64,000 nt of DNA from positions 3,855,001-3,919,000 of the forward strand of contig NC_087117.1 in the NCBI RefSeq assembly GCF_963855985.1. Direction: 5' to 3'. Both the position numbers and the translations under genes were made by a program. The notes beneath the pieces are model-generated. The model was not told the DNA's origin and searched no databases. It saw nothing but the letters and a program-made list of their open reading frames with translations. This document shows positions 32,901 through 41,000 of this stretch, piece by piece. Position 1 is the stretch's first letter. Every line of letters begins with the position of its first letter. The stretch comes from Ostrinia nubilalis. Its lineage: Eukaryota > Arthropoda > Insecta > Lepidoptera > Crambidae.

Positions 32901-35899
32901 ACAATAGTAAATGTGTGTGTGTAAATAAATAAATAAAAATTGAATCCATTGATTGTTCATTCATTATACAATGTTGATTGCCCATGTAGTGTGTTTTGTA
33001 GTCAGCATGTTAAGACTCTTCCAGTTACATTAAAAAATTTTAAGAATAACAAAGTACAGCTTTGTCAAAACTTTTAGGTCTGAGGTTTTCTAGGAAACTA
33101 ACATTGCCTTTGAAAACGTAGCAGCAAGGTTCTGGAGTGAAGGCCACGCATCGAAAAACGCACTTTGAGGCGTCCATCCACAAGGTGGACCGTCGACGTC
33201 ATAAATGTAGCAGGAAGACCGGCAGGATGCACTTGTAACATGTTGTTGTACATTCAGATTCTTAAAAGCGGCTAAATCGCCGGTCACCGATGGTAGAAGT
33301 AACATTGTGTTGACTATTAGACTTATGATGAGTCTGAGGAATTTGTTTGAATAAATAATTGAAGAAAAAATACCCCCCCGCCACACACACATACACAACA
33401 CATCTACACTTTTACACACAACAGCACAAACCCAACATCCTTTTCATCTTTTGTGTACTTATCATATTTTGATTTATTGCTTTTAGCTTAGCCATACTAA
33501 TTCTACCTGTAAATCTTTACCCCCTTACTAATAAAACTTACACACTCGTTGAACAGTGTTTTATAGTGACGTTTAGTATGGAAATGTCATTTTAAAACAG
33601 TGTTCAACAACTGTGTTACTTTTTATTAGTAAGGGGGGTATTCTTTCCTCCACAGGACAGGCTTTGCCTAGTGTGGAGGTCTGTCTTTTAATTATTGTAT
33701 TATTTGATTCAGGCAATAAATATTTTCATTTTCATTCATTTAATTTTCATTTTCAGTGATATCAAATTTTGTAAAATATTAAAGTTTTTTTTCAGAGCTC
33801 GGCCTCTTGCGCCCGTGGCATTTTGCTTGCCCTGCCACCTTGTATAGTCCGGTCGCCGAGCACATACAATTTCTTGACCCCAAGCTACCCATCCTTATCG
33901 CTCGCGCGTAATTATATTGCTGTCGCGACTGTGCGACGGGCGGCCGCAGTGAGTGTGCGAGCGCGACAGCAACATAATTACGCGCGAGCGATAAGAATGG
34001 GTAGCTTGGGGTCATTGGACGAAATTCTACATGCTCGGCGACCGGGCTTTAGATACCCCACTGGTTTTAACATAGCAATAGCTACGTATTGAACTTACCC
34101 AAGTTTGCGACATCCAGATTAGCGTCTCGTTGTTGAGTCTGGGCCCGATGAGCGGGTTCATTTGCGCCATGTACGCGCACAGCCAGCTGAAACGGACACA
34201 TTCAATGTTTTAGCACAGAATAATAAAATAATAGGTACTACATTTTCGTAATAATCTTTCTAATTGTGCCTCTACACAGGTCCTCCCTAAGGTCCAAGAG
34301 GGATTTTAAGTATTATAGGAATTATTTATTTACTTTTTAGCAATAAAACACTAGGGTTCTATAGATATCAAAAATATAAACAAAGACAAGAGATACAAGA
34401 AAATAGAAAAGAGTAAAATAATAGAAATAAGGATATGCTTTCTGCACACTAACATTTGAATTGAAGAGTTTTTTTTATCCACAACGAGGAAGCTCTTGGC
34501 CTGTATCTCACCTGATGGTAAGTGATGATCAGGCCGAAGGTGGAAGCGAGCTTCACCCGGAATCCTCAACCACGGAGGAACTGGCTATCTTTACCTCTAA
34601 CTGCCGGAACACAACAATGCTGTTAACATTGTTGTTATGGCGACAGACTTAGGTAAGATGGTGGTAGCTAGCCAGGCAGACTTGGAACAAGCCCTACCAT
34701 CAACCAAACCAAACAGAAAATTCTGCCCCCACTAGGAATCGAACCCGGAACCTCTGCGTCTGAAGCAGGTGGTCTTACCACTACACCACAGAGGCAGTTA
34801 AAGAGTTTCGTTTCTTTGTTTGCTTAAACATGATAATCTCTGGAACTACAGGTCCGATTTGAAAATGTATTTTTCTGTTAGATAAGCCATTTATCGAGGA
34901 AGGCTTTGTGCTATAATAATATACCATCCCTCTAGAACCAATAGGAGTAGAGTATCAATGAAAAACGTTGTGACAGCAAGAAAAATTATTCAAAATGATT
35001 TTCACGCATAGAAAGTCACAGGCACAGCTAATAACAAATAATAAACAGAACTAAAATGGCCTTCACAAAGCTTTAAAACTAAAATGGTAATGGGCTGGCG
35101 TAGCTAGACACAAAGACACGGGGTGGACCATAACAGAAATGTAGGAGGCCCAAAGAAAGGTGGGCTAATGATATTTTGAGGACAGTACGAAACAATTGGC
35201 TCAACTTAGCTCAAGACGGCACAAAGAGGACGAAATAGAGGAGGCTTTCACCGATTAAGGAGCCACAATTTTTACAATGTGAAACAAATATAGCTACATT
35301 TATTTACCTGCAAGCCCCTGCATTGCATTCAAGGCACCCACTGAAAATCTGTTTTTTGGCGGCTATATTTTCTTATAAATTTTTTCTAGATGGTACTGAG
35401 CGGGTGACCTTATTATTATTCTGTTTAATGGCTTCAATTTTGGCAACTAATGTGTTAAATTTTTATGTATTTTTACTTTGGTATAATTTTGTAACAAGAT
35501 TTTTTTTTCTTAGATATCTAATTTTGTCTAACATTCTCAAATGCCTTAGCAAAAGTTAAAACAAGAAATAATTAGGAAATAGTTGCCCAAGGGTCTATAA
35601 TTTCAAGACTAAATTATACGATAGTGACTCATTAGTTCTCAATAATTTTATAAGGAAATAGAGCATAATACTTACAATAACCAGCACGTAGCTGCTGTTA
35701 GCATTAACACCACCTGGATGATCCTGAAATTCAACAAAAAATAGTAAGATTTGGGTCGTAAACTAGAATTTTGGATACGAAGAATTTAGACAAAAACTTA
35801 CCCTCTGTTAGGACCCTTGGGGGCGAAGAAAGGGCAAACAATGCCAACTACACCCCACAGAACAGTGAAAACTGTGATGGGAACAAAAGAATAACCCAT
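18414..35899 (-). CDS. ATP6V0E: V-type proton ATPase subunit e (four exons)
   Basis: A small two-helix membrane subunit of the V0 proton channel. Coding exons on the minus strand: 35899-35802, 35723-35676, 34186-34099 and 18443-18414. Every junction is GT..AG and the phases agree. The 87-residue product starts [20 protein letters not shown], contains the family block [11 protein letters not shown], then [18 protein letters not shown] and NNETLIW. Both predicted helices (about 6-26 and 37-57) are present. Exons 1-3 are secure by homology. Exon 4 (GNDFNKTQG, stop) was found by phase, acceptor and downstream AATAAA, and is inferred. Intron 3 is about 15.7 kb and full of transposons. The start lies 500 bp from a divergent gene at 36400. 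Confidence 0.88.
18572..18795. mobile_element. RTE LINE scraps
   Basis: 18572-18640 is a reversed 3' tip (CATCATCATCATTTCAGCC..CCACTGCTGAACGTAGGCC). 18745-18795 is a forward scrap (GAAGGCGCTGGATTCAGGCC). Together they look like remains of rearranged copies. Confidence 0.55.
19021..19756 (+). mobile_element. Unclassified 736-bp element, copy 1, with 7-bp target duplication
   Basis: Runs from CAGGCCTCCGTCACTCGCC to TTATGTATTCTGTG and is flanked by GTTTCAG on both sides (19014-19020 and 19757-19763). A second copy with the same ends and a different 7-bp duplication lies at 54547-55286. Both copies hold a shared minus-strand frame ([20 protein letters not shown]) that ends in RTWCIRNRT; its family is uncertain. 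Terminal inverted repeats are weak or absent. The flanking duplication shows it is a discrete transposed unit. Confidence 0.75.
20028..20179 (+). repeat. 5' LTR
   Basis: 152 bp, TG...CA, read as identical to 26301-26452. Very short for Gypsy-like LTRs. Confidence 0.85.
21485..22300. repeat. Minisatellite in the LTR element, unit about 60 bp
   Basis: About a dozen imperfect copies of GCTGGACATTAAATTGTTAA + CAGCAGTTATAAACTGAACA + TTAAATTGTTAGCAGCAGTATA. Copies degenerate toward the right end. Confidence 0.85.
22455..22840. repeat. Minisatellite in the LTR element, unit 18 bp
   Basis: About 20 copies of GCATTAAATTGC(A/G/T)ATGA(C/G), sharing the core ATTAAATTG with the neighbouring 60-bp array. 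Because 18 is a multiple of three, the minus strand is open through the array, but that frame is only repeats. Confidence 0.85.
22963..23092. mobile_element. One-ended copy of the ACGCCCGTATTCACAAAC MITE
   Basis: Shares its left terminus and its core, in reversed order, with the complete element at 55750-55891; the right terminus is missing. Confidence 0.5.
24218..24316 (-). mobile_element. RTE LINE tip inside the LTR element
   Basis: Reversed 3' tip: CGTTCGTTCGTTTCAGCCGA .. GGCCTCCCCCAAGGATTTCC. Confidence 0.6.
24715..24830 (+). pseudogene. Gypsy-type reverse transcriptase scrap
   Basis: Reads [20 protein letters not shown] then [12 protein letters not shown] and a stop. This is the palm/thumb junction (LQSFLGLxNYxxKFIPxxxxxxxPL) of Ty3/Gypsy polyproteins. 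It is the only pol homology I see in the element. Confidence 0.7.
25503..25560 (+). repeat. Internal purine tract plus LTR-like start
   Basis: AAAACAAGGAAAGGGT then TGTAGTGTCTATAG echoes the real junction at 26288-26315 (AAAACAAGGAAGGGA then TGTAGTGTATAG). It looks like the 3' end of an older, diverged relative fused inside. Confidence 0.5.
26301..26452 (+). repeat. 3' LTR
   Basis: 152 bp, preceded by the purine tract at 26288-26300 and followed by the ATGGG target duplication. Confidence 0.85.
26501..26735. mobile_element. hAT-type MITE, 235 bp
   Basis: Starts CAGTCTTTCCCAAAGTGGGC and ends GTTTGGGAACCACTG. Perfect 8-bp flanking duplication AGGTAGAG (26493-26500, 26736-26743). No coding. 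Confidence 0.88.
27440..27542. mobile_element. Fold-back MITE (TAATGCCCGTTTTCACCATC family), truncated
   Basis: Left end matches the complete copy at 29467-29584. The right arm stops at AAAAATTAATTC, where the next element begins. Confidence 0.6.
27543..27792. mobile_element. Fold-back element with about 110-bp arms
   Basis: GGCGGTCAAGCTGTAGATAC..GGAGTTGCAGCGGTGGGAA is mirrored by TTCCCATCGCTGCAACTCC..GATCTACAGCTTGACCGCC. Outer tips GGTCCAATGACAGTTTAACT and AGTGTTACATTGGACC also pair. The best copy of this family in the window. Confidence 0.7.
28324..28479. mobile_element. Fold-back MITE, 156 bp
   Basis: AGACCATAGATTTTTAGTTG + GCCGATAGT pairs with ACTATCGGCC + GACGAAAAATCAACGGTCT. Just left (28240-28300) is a mariner-like end: CACTTTGGGTATCATGAAC..GACTGTAC. 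Confidence 0.6.
28821..29039 (-). mobile_element. (GTCT)n-associated MITE, copy 2
   Basis: Reversed copy: ACTAGCTTTCCGGCCGCGGC ... CAGACAGACAGAGTTACTTT ... ATAATATTAGTAT. Confidence 0.8.
29120..29240 (-). mobile_element. RTE LINE tip
   Basis: Reversed tip: TTTCAGCCAAATGACTAATC..AAAGGCCTCCCCCAAGG..GCGCTGCCCGCATCCGGGC. Confidence 0.6.
29467..29584. mobile_element. Fold-back MITE, complete copy
   Basis: TAATGCCTGTTTTCACTATC..TCCCTAATTTTTAA and TTAAAAATTAGGGATTGATG..GAAAACGGGCATTA form nearly complete inverted arms of about 40 bp. Confidence 0.75.
29963..30168. mobile_element. hAT-type MITE, 206 bp
   Basis: CAGTGGTTCTTAACCGGTGG ... AAGGTTAAGAACCACTG. Perfect 8-bp duplication TACTAAAC on both sides (29955-29962, 30169-30176). 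Confidence 0.9.
30489..31139. mobile_element. Tc1/mariner-type MITE, 651 bp
   Basis: CAGTCAGCATCAAATAAATC..TGACACCCAAAGT pairs with ACTTTGGGTGTCACGAACTA..TTTGAACCTGACTG; flanked by TA on both sides. Inside, 30661-30722 holds three tandem copies of ACTAACTAATTGCGTTTAATC-like units. No transposase. Confidence 0.8.
31230..31365. repeat. Half copy of the GTTGCAGCGGTGGGAA fold-back family
   Basis: ATTCCCACCTCTCGTCCCCA..CCGCTGCAACTCCTGTGCAG ... GTCCCGGGGGAAAGTTAAAC. Confidence 0.55.
31591..32075 (-). mobile_element. RTE LINE 3' fragment split by a hAT MITE
   Basis: Minus-strand tail begins WTSYG-type end at ATCATCATCATTTCAGCC and reads back through [19 protein letters not shown]. At 31794 it is interrupted by the MITE and resumes at 32016 with CCCCATCGGCCGTCAGTTC. 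Confidence 0.8.
31794..32015. mobile_element. hAT-type MITE (TAGGGTTGCCAGG family), copy 1
   Basis: 222 bp, TAGGGTTGCCAGGCGTCC ... GGACCTGGCAACCCTA. Inserted in an RTE fragment; flanks TGCCCATT and GCCCCATC are an imperfect 8-bp duplication compared with the uninterrupted LINE sequence at 6501-6540. Confidence 0.8.
32290..32666. repeat. Relative of the interior of the 30489-31139 mariner MITE
   Basis: Shares TTTTTAGTCCGTC..TATAGTGCGTTGAAGTTC..CTGACGGACTAATT..CCAGGAAACATCC with 30808-31075 but lacks the TACAGTCAGCATC tips. Confidence 0.55.
32670..33517. other. Intron DNA without recognised genes
   Basis: AT-rich. 33110-33235 contains a very degraded RTE tail (AAGGTTCTGGAGTGAAGGCC .. CCACAAGGTGGACCGTCGAC). 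Confidence 0.35.
33518..33640. mobile_element. 123-bp fold-back MITE
   Basis: TACCCCCTTACTAATAAAA .. GTTGAACAGTGTTTTA pairs with TAAAACAGTGTTCAAC .. TTTTATTAGTAAGGGGGGTA; TA at both tips. Confidence 0.75.
33850..34050. mobile_element. Long-stem palindromic MITE, copy 1
   Basis: CCGGTCGCCGAGCA ... GACCCCAAGCTACCCATCCT..TAATTATATTGCTGTCGCG is mirrored by CGCGACAGCAACATAATTA..AATGGGTAGCTTGGGGTC ... TGCTCGGCGACCGG. Only about 25 bp at the centre (TGCGACGGGCGGCCGCAGTG) is unpaired. It sits 49 bp from V-ATPase subunit e exon 3. A related copy is at 52118-52268. Confidence 0.75.
34099..34186 (-). CDS. ATP6V0E: V-ATPase subunit e, exon 3
   Basis: 88 bp between GTTTCAG and GTAAGT; encodes the rest of helix 2 and [17 protein letters not shown], the most conserved block of the family, ending in SQTW. 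Confidence 0.9.
34471..34800 (-). mobile_element. tRNA-derived SINE, copy 2
   Basis: About 95% like 14103-14430 by eye. Flanked by AAGAGTT on both sides (34464-34470, 34801-34807), a retroposition-type target duplication. Lies in V-ATPase subunit e intron 2. Confidence 0.82.
35060..35270 (+). pseudogene. Degraded LINE C-terminal tail
   Basis: Contains GNGWR-, GRPKKRW-like remains (GGAGGCCCAAAGAAAGGTGG) and [20 protein letters not shown], the pattern of another endonuclease/reverse-transcriptase LINE tail, with several stops. Confidence 0.45.
35676..35723 (-). CDS. ATP6V0E: V-ATPase subunit e, exon 2
   Basis: 48 bp between an acceptor ATTTCAG and donor GTAAG; encodes [15 protein letters not shown], the first part of helix 2. 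Confidence 0.9.
35802..35899 (-). CDS. ATP6V0E: V-ATPase subunit e, exon 1
   Basis: ATG at 35899-35897; 32 codons plus GG, donor GTAAGT. Covers helix 1 and the PKGPNR loop. Confidence 0.9.
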
Positions 35900-36399
35900 T
35901 TTGAGATTAAATTTACGATATTTTGCAAATTTATTATATCTCAATAAACATCACCTGCCCCAAGATGGAGGACTATTTGGCAATGTTGGCAGCACTGCTG
36001 ACTGAACGTCGAAGTCATATGACAAATTGCGTTTAGTTCTTCAGCAGAACAAAAACCAACCTTGGCTGTGGCCTTCAGCTACAACAAGATTTAAAATTAA
36101 TTTTAATGTGCAGTAGATATTTAGCCTATTACCTTTTTATAATTAGCATGTTTTTTTAACTTAATTGCATTATTTTTTAATTTGAAAATATTGAAAAGAG
36201 ATTGTTATTGAGCGCCACCTAGATAGGTGGCTTTTGTTAAAAAGTTAAAAAGAGGTATGAAAAAGAAGAATCGAAAAAATGGAAAAACTCTGTGATTAAC
36301 ACTTTTAGACATTGACACAAAAACAAATAGCTCTAACTGGTGTAAATAAAACTTTAATAAATGTTTTCTATGTAAATTTAATTTAAAAATATCAGGGTA

Positions 36400-37204
36400 A
36401 TGCGTTCTTCAACGCGTCGTTTGAAAACTACTAAAAGTACTTATAGACACAAAGTTAATAAGAGACATTATAAATCTAACAGCTCTTTGGGATGTACGCA
36501 ATGTGTTTCAATTTTGGACATTGAAAACATTAATGAAGTTCTTCGTGTTCACGTTAGTATGTTTATAGTAATGTTTGGCAAGCAGGAAAGGGTCTAAGTC
36601 AGCTCATTATGTGGTCGTATTACGTTTAAATTTACAGAAAAGTCAAAGAGCTGAGGGCAAAGGTGCCTGGAAAGTTGTCCCTAAAGACTCTTGCGAAGTA
36701 TATAAAGATCGTCGAAAGCGCCAGGCCGAGAACCGCCGTGAAGATGACGAAACCATGCGTACGACAGATAGCGACCGGACACCTTCCCGAAACAAAAAGA
36801 ATCAAAAGCGTAATGATGATAAAAAGTACAGAAAAGATGCAGTTCGCAAGACGAGGAGAAGACGAAAAACAACACGCAGGTTTGCGTCTTCTACTTAAAG
36901 TAAAAGTCCATTAAAATCTAACGATTTTCTCCGAAGATTTATACTAATGACACTTTTCCTAATTTATTATTTACGTGGCAAGCCACGTAAATAATATTAT
37001 TTATTTTGTCTTAGCGTTCATAAAATAAGCATATAAACTGCGCGTATATGCTTATTTTGCGCGTTTATGAAAAGGTACTTGGGTATTTATTTATCATCAC
37101 TGTAACTTCACTTGTTTAATTTCAGACGGGAACCCAATTCTTCTGTTTCATCATTTACTACAACCACATCCTACATGAGCTCATCAGAAATGGATTATGA
37201 CTAA
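36400..37204 (+). CDS. Unrecognised small basic protein gene (three exons)
   Basis: I do not recognise this protein. Proposed exons: 36400-36552, 36638-36879 and 37126-37204, joining in phase to a 157-residue product. The N-terminus is MRSSTRRLKTTKSTYRHKVN; the middle is extremely rich in K, R, D and E (DRRKRQAENRREDDETMR..., KTRRRRKTTRR); the tail is serine/threonine-rich and acidic, ending SSSEMDYD. Such composition suggests a nuclear, nucleic-acid-associated protein. Support: ATG start, GT..AG borders (donors GTTAGT and GTTTGC, the latter weak), and AATAAA two bases after the stop. The start is divergent to V-ATPase subunit e, with a shared 500-bp promoter. A competing frame through exon 2 is also open, so the reading is moderate. 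Confidence 0.5.
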
Positions 37205-37205
37205 A

Positions 37206-37211
37206 AATAAA
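37206..37211 (+). terminator. Polyadenylation signal of the small basic protein gene
   Basis: AATAAA immediately after the TAA stop at 37202-37204, followed by TTATTTTAATATT. Confidence 0.55.
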
Positions 37212-37464
37212 GTTATTTTAATATTATTATTGCATTTTTTTTTATAATAATGTGACCCAAATACTCCGAAAAAAGAGAACCTCATTCCTGTTTTCCTCTT
37301 TGTAACAAGTCACTATGACAAATTAAAAGAATAATTTATTTTGACAATCTTCTTTGAGAGAAAATGACATTTTAGAGAGCAAAATTTTGGTGATTTTATA
37401 TTATTTTTATTATAAAATAAATACAGAAAGCAATGTAGAACGATTAAAATTTGCGTGATTTGTA

Positions 37465-37581
37465 ATGTCTGGAGCAGTGAGTGTAGAAGACTATGCAGTT
37501 ATTCTCATTTGGCTAGCGATTTGTTCTATTTACACAACTTTGCTTACTTTTACTGCTTTAGGAGTTGTGTGCGTGCTGTAA
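37465..37581 (+). CDS. 38-codon membrane microprotein frame or first exon, copy A
   Basis: ATG...TAA encodes MSGAVSVEDYAVILIWLAIC then SIYTTLLTFTALGVVCVL, one clear hydrophobic helix. The last bases GTGCTGTAAGTATG also make a strong splice donor after 37577, so it could instead be a first exon whose partner I cannot place. The sequence is repeated unchanged at 61484-61600. It lies 470 bp upstream of the KNL1 start. Not recognised; coding status unproven. Confidence 0.3.
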   Translation: MSGAVSVEDYAVILIWLAICSIYTTLLTFTALGVVCVL

Positions 37582-38050
37582 GTATGTTCTTATAATGTTG
37601 TTGATATTTAAATAAATTAATTAGCAATAATATTTAATCATGGTGATTTATTTGTGTGTAAAGTTATGCTTTAAAACGTTTACCTGCTAAGCATTTCCAG
37701 CTTTAAAAATTTAAGCGCATTACTTAAATAAAAGTAATAAAAATCACTTATTTAAGTAATTTAAAAAATATGTTTAAATTATTTATGTAATAATTTAAAA
37801 TATTTCTGGTAAGAACAAAACGTTTCTTTCTTGCCATCTTGTTCAAACTTCATCATTTTCCCAAAGCCAGAAATAGACCGGTTTAAAAAATTGAGAACTG
37901 TCAAATCAAATTTTGAACGTTTCGCCCGTTTGTTTGCGATGTTTTGTTTGAGCTTTGATTCGTTTCCAATTTAATTTTAATTACGAACTATTCTGCAATT
38001 ATGCTGAAATAATCTAGTGTCTTAATCGTGTGTGTGTTATTTCGGTTAAA

Positions 38051-38097
38051 ATGGATGACACTCAAAGTAATAGAACTTCAGAGGCGGCGGCAGCAAC
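38051..38097 (+). CDS. KNL1: KNL1 exon 1
   Basis: ATG to donor GTGAGT; MDDTQSNRTSEAAAA plus two bases. Repeated at 62043-62089. Confidence 0.85.
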
Positions 38098-41000
38098 GTG
38101 AGTTTGTTTCCTTGAAAGCGCTTGTTTATCTTTCTTTCTTAGTCAATTCCTTAGTAAAATGTTAAAAACATAACATACATAAACATAATCATGGAAAAAC
38201 GTGCATTAAACATGATCTACTAATGCAATAAAAGTTGTAATCTTTTTATTATGTTAATGTACTTTTGATCATTGTATTGTTTACCTAGACCCTTAGATCC
38301 TAGACCCTATGCTATTGTATGCATCTTGAACTTATTCTTACTTGACCTTATGTGAACTTTAGTTACACATATTTTATTAATAACAGTTTTATTTAGACAG
38401 TATTATTAAAATTTTGTCATTTACAATTTTATACTTTACACACAAATTATTAAGCATGCATTGACTCCTTCTGGTTGTCACTTAATTTTGGCTATTCTTA
38501 ACCATGGTTAGGGTTGCCAGGCGTCCGGATAAAGCCGGACATAGTTAGGCTTTTTGATTGCGTGTCCGGCCAAAATAAACGGTGTCCGGCCAACCGATGT
38601 GATAGTAGGTACTCACTCTGAAGCTATGACACTGAATGCACCCCCCCCCCCTGGTCACACGTCCGGCTTTTAGGGTTAAATGTCCGGCCAAATGAAGCAC
38701 AGAGTCCGGCTTTTGTGTTTTTGGACCTGGCAACCCTAACCATGGTTGCTATGACTTTGACGTCGTCAATCCGTAATCTAAATGGTCTACCTCGTTTTCT
38801 CTTCTTGTCCAGGAGTCAACAAGAAGAGTTCTGTAAGAACTTAAATATAAATATTATATATTTTGTATTTTCCATCAAAATAATTATAATACCCAGCTTC
38901 ATATCCAGCTTTTGTCCTAGGCAAGTCATATTTTTTAGGTCAGACTGTTTGACTTAGCTCTTCCAAAGTGATTTCCAAGGGCCCTTCTTGCTCTCCTGTA
39001 TACGCCCATGATTAAATAATTTTTTGACATTAGTAGCTCAGATGTAAGAGCAGTGGCCCAGCAAGAGAGTGGTCATGTGCAAATCTAGTTATTAAAACCT
39101 TAGCGAGATACTGTATCGTAGAGAATTAAAGTTTTTAATTTACTTCTTTTCTACTTCACTCTACATAGCCAACATAATATTATGTGTCGCTTAAGTTTTA
39201 ACCAATAAAGCATTTGTAAAAAGGAGAGAATAATATCCTAATTTTTTTTATCAACAACTACACTCGGCATCAAATAAATCGCACCTCCCGCGACAAGAAC
39301 TTATCAAACGTATGCATCCCCACTTCCCACCAACATTGGTACCATTTGAAAGCCTAGTTCTAAACTTCATTTCATTAAAGGAAAGGTTTTTACCCCAAAA
39401 ATGTGTCTTTACAAGGATTCAGAGTCACTTCTTCAAAAAATAGGTAGTTACGCTATAGCCATTTTTTATGACTATAAAACTGTTATGTTGGGATTAATCG
39501 CTATCCATCTGTTAAAGAGGACACGTGAGATCTTTATTTGGTTTTATAACCATAAAAATTGGTCTAATTGATCCCAGAGGTGAGCCCAAAGTGAGGTCTA
39601 TTTTCAAGTCACATTTATGGTATATGTTAATCATTTATTTAGAAATGAAATGTATTTTTCTTTAAGGATATTTATTGGGCTTTCAAATAACACCAATATT
39701 GTTGGGGTACCATAATTGTGTCAGAAGAAAATCTTTAAAGTTCGCGTCGCGGAACGGAAGGTGCGGTTTATTTGATGTTGAGTGTATTATTACCTACAAC
39801 TATTATATATCCATCACTATAGGCCATAAGGCTTAGTTTCTACCTAGTTGGAGCAGAGAGGAGAAGTGTTTCAAATACCCAATCAGCCCCCCATAGATAA
39901 GTTTCATTTTTCATCAAATTGATAAATAATAGAATTCGTCAAAACTCCACAAAAAAATACCTTTGGAGCACTTTTCGACTGGTTTGCGATTGTAATGTGC
40001 ACGGGGCCATCTGTGTATTTATAAAAACTTGCGACCGCTGAGTGCATTCCAGACTGCTCGATACGACTAATAAAGGGGGGGGGGGGGGGAATTTTTTGTA
40101 TTGTCGAAAGGGTGAGCGACTTAAATTAGTTTGGGAACCAATGGTCTAGAGTTCTAGGCCCACTGATGTCATATCCACTTCCATTAGGCCCACTGATGTC
40201 ATATCCACTTCCATTAGGCCCACTGATGTCATATCCACTTCCATTTGCCGCTCCACGCCGCACCGCCGCCGCTGTCAAATTCTATATATAGAAAAAATCG
40301 TCCGCCCGACACCTCTCCGCTCTGCTCCGCTCCGGTTGGTGGAAACCGGGCCTAAGGTGAAGGTGGAATCGTCATTCCACTTTTATTACAAAAGCACTAA
40401 CGCCCGTTCTTTTCTCCACCACAGACGCAAGCGCAGGTCGTCGATCCTCAAGAGTCAGCGGCCGCCGCGGACGCCATTCTCGGAGCTGGAGTTCAACGTG
40501 GCGACGCCCACAGACACCGCCAAGAGCCGCCGAGTCAGCTTCTCCCGGCGGACTGGAGTCGCGTAAGTTGGCGAATACATAGGACGCTTTTCCACAGAGG
40601 GCACTGTCCTTAGAGGACGCTTGTGCACAGAGGGCACTGTCCTCAGTAGATGCTTGTACGTACACAGAGGGCACTATCCTCGGAGGTCGCTTGTCCACAG
40701 AGGACGCTTGTCCACAGAGGGCACTGTCTACAGAGGGCACTGTCCTGAGAGGACGCTTGTCCAAAGAGGGCACTCTCCTCGGAGGAAGCTTGTCCACAGA
40801 GGGAATTGTCCTCAGAGGACACTTGTCCACAGAGGGCTCTGTCCTTAGAGGACGCTTGTCCACAGAGGGCACTGTCCTTAGAGGACGCTTGTCCACAGAG
40901 GGCACTGTCCTTAGAGGACGCTTGTCCAAAGAGCACTGTCCTCGGAGGGCGCTTGTCTTCAGAGGGCACTGTCCTCGGAGGACGCTCGTCCACAGAGGGG

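Larger units (their letters stand above)
37378..40287 (+). repeat. KNL1 promoter/exon 1/intron 1 block, copy A of a segmental duplication
   Basis: From AGCAAAATTTTGGTGATT to CCGCTGTCAAATT this block is repeated at 61399-63456 at high identity apart from insertions. Copy A carries a hAT MITE (38509-38738), a mariner MITE (39261-39784) and a 30-bp triplication (40156-40245) that copy B lacks. Confidence 0.85.
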
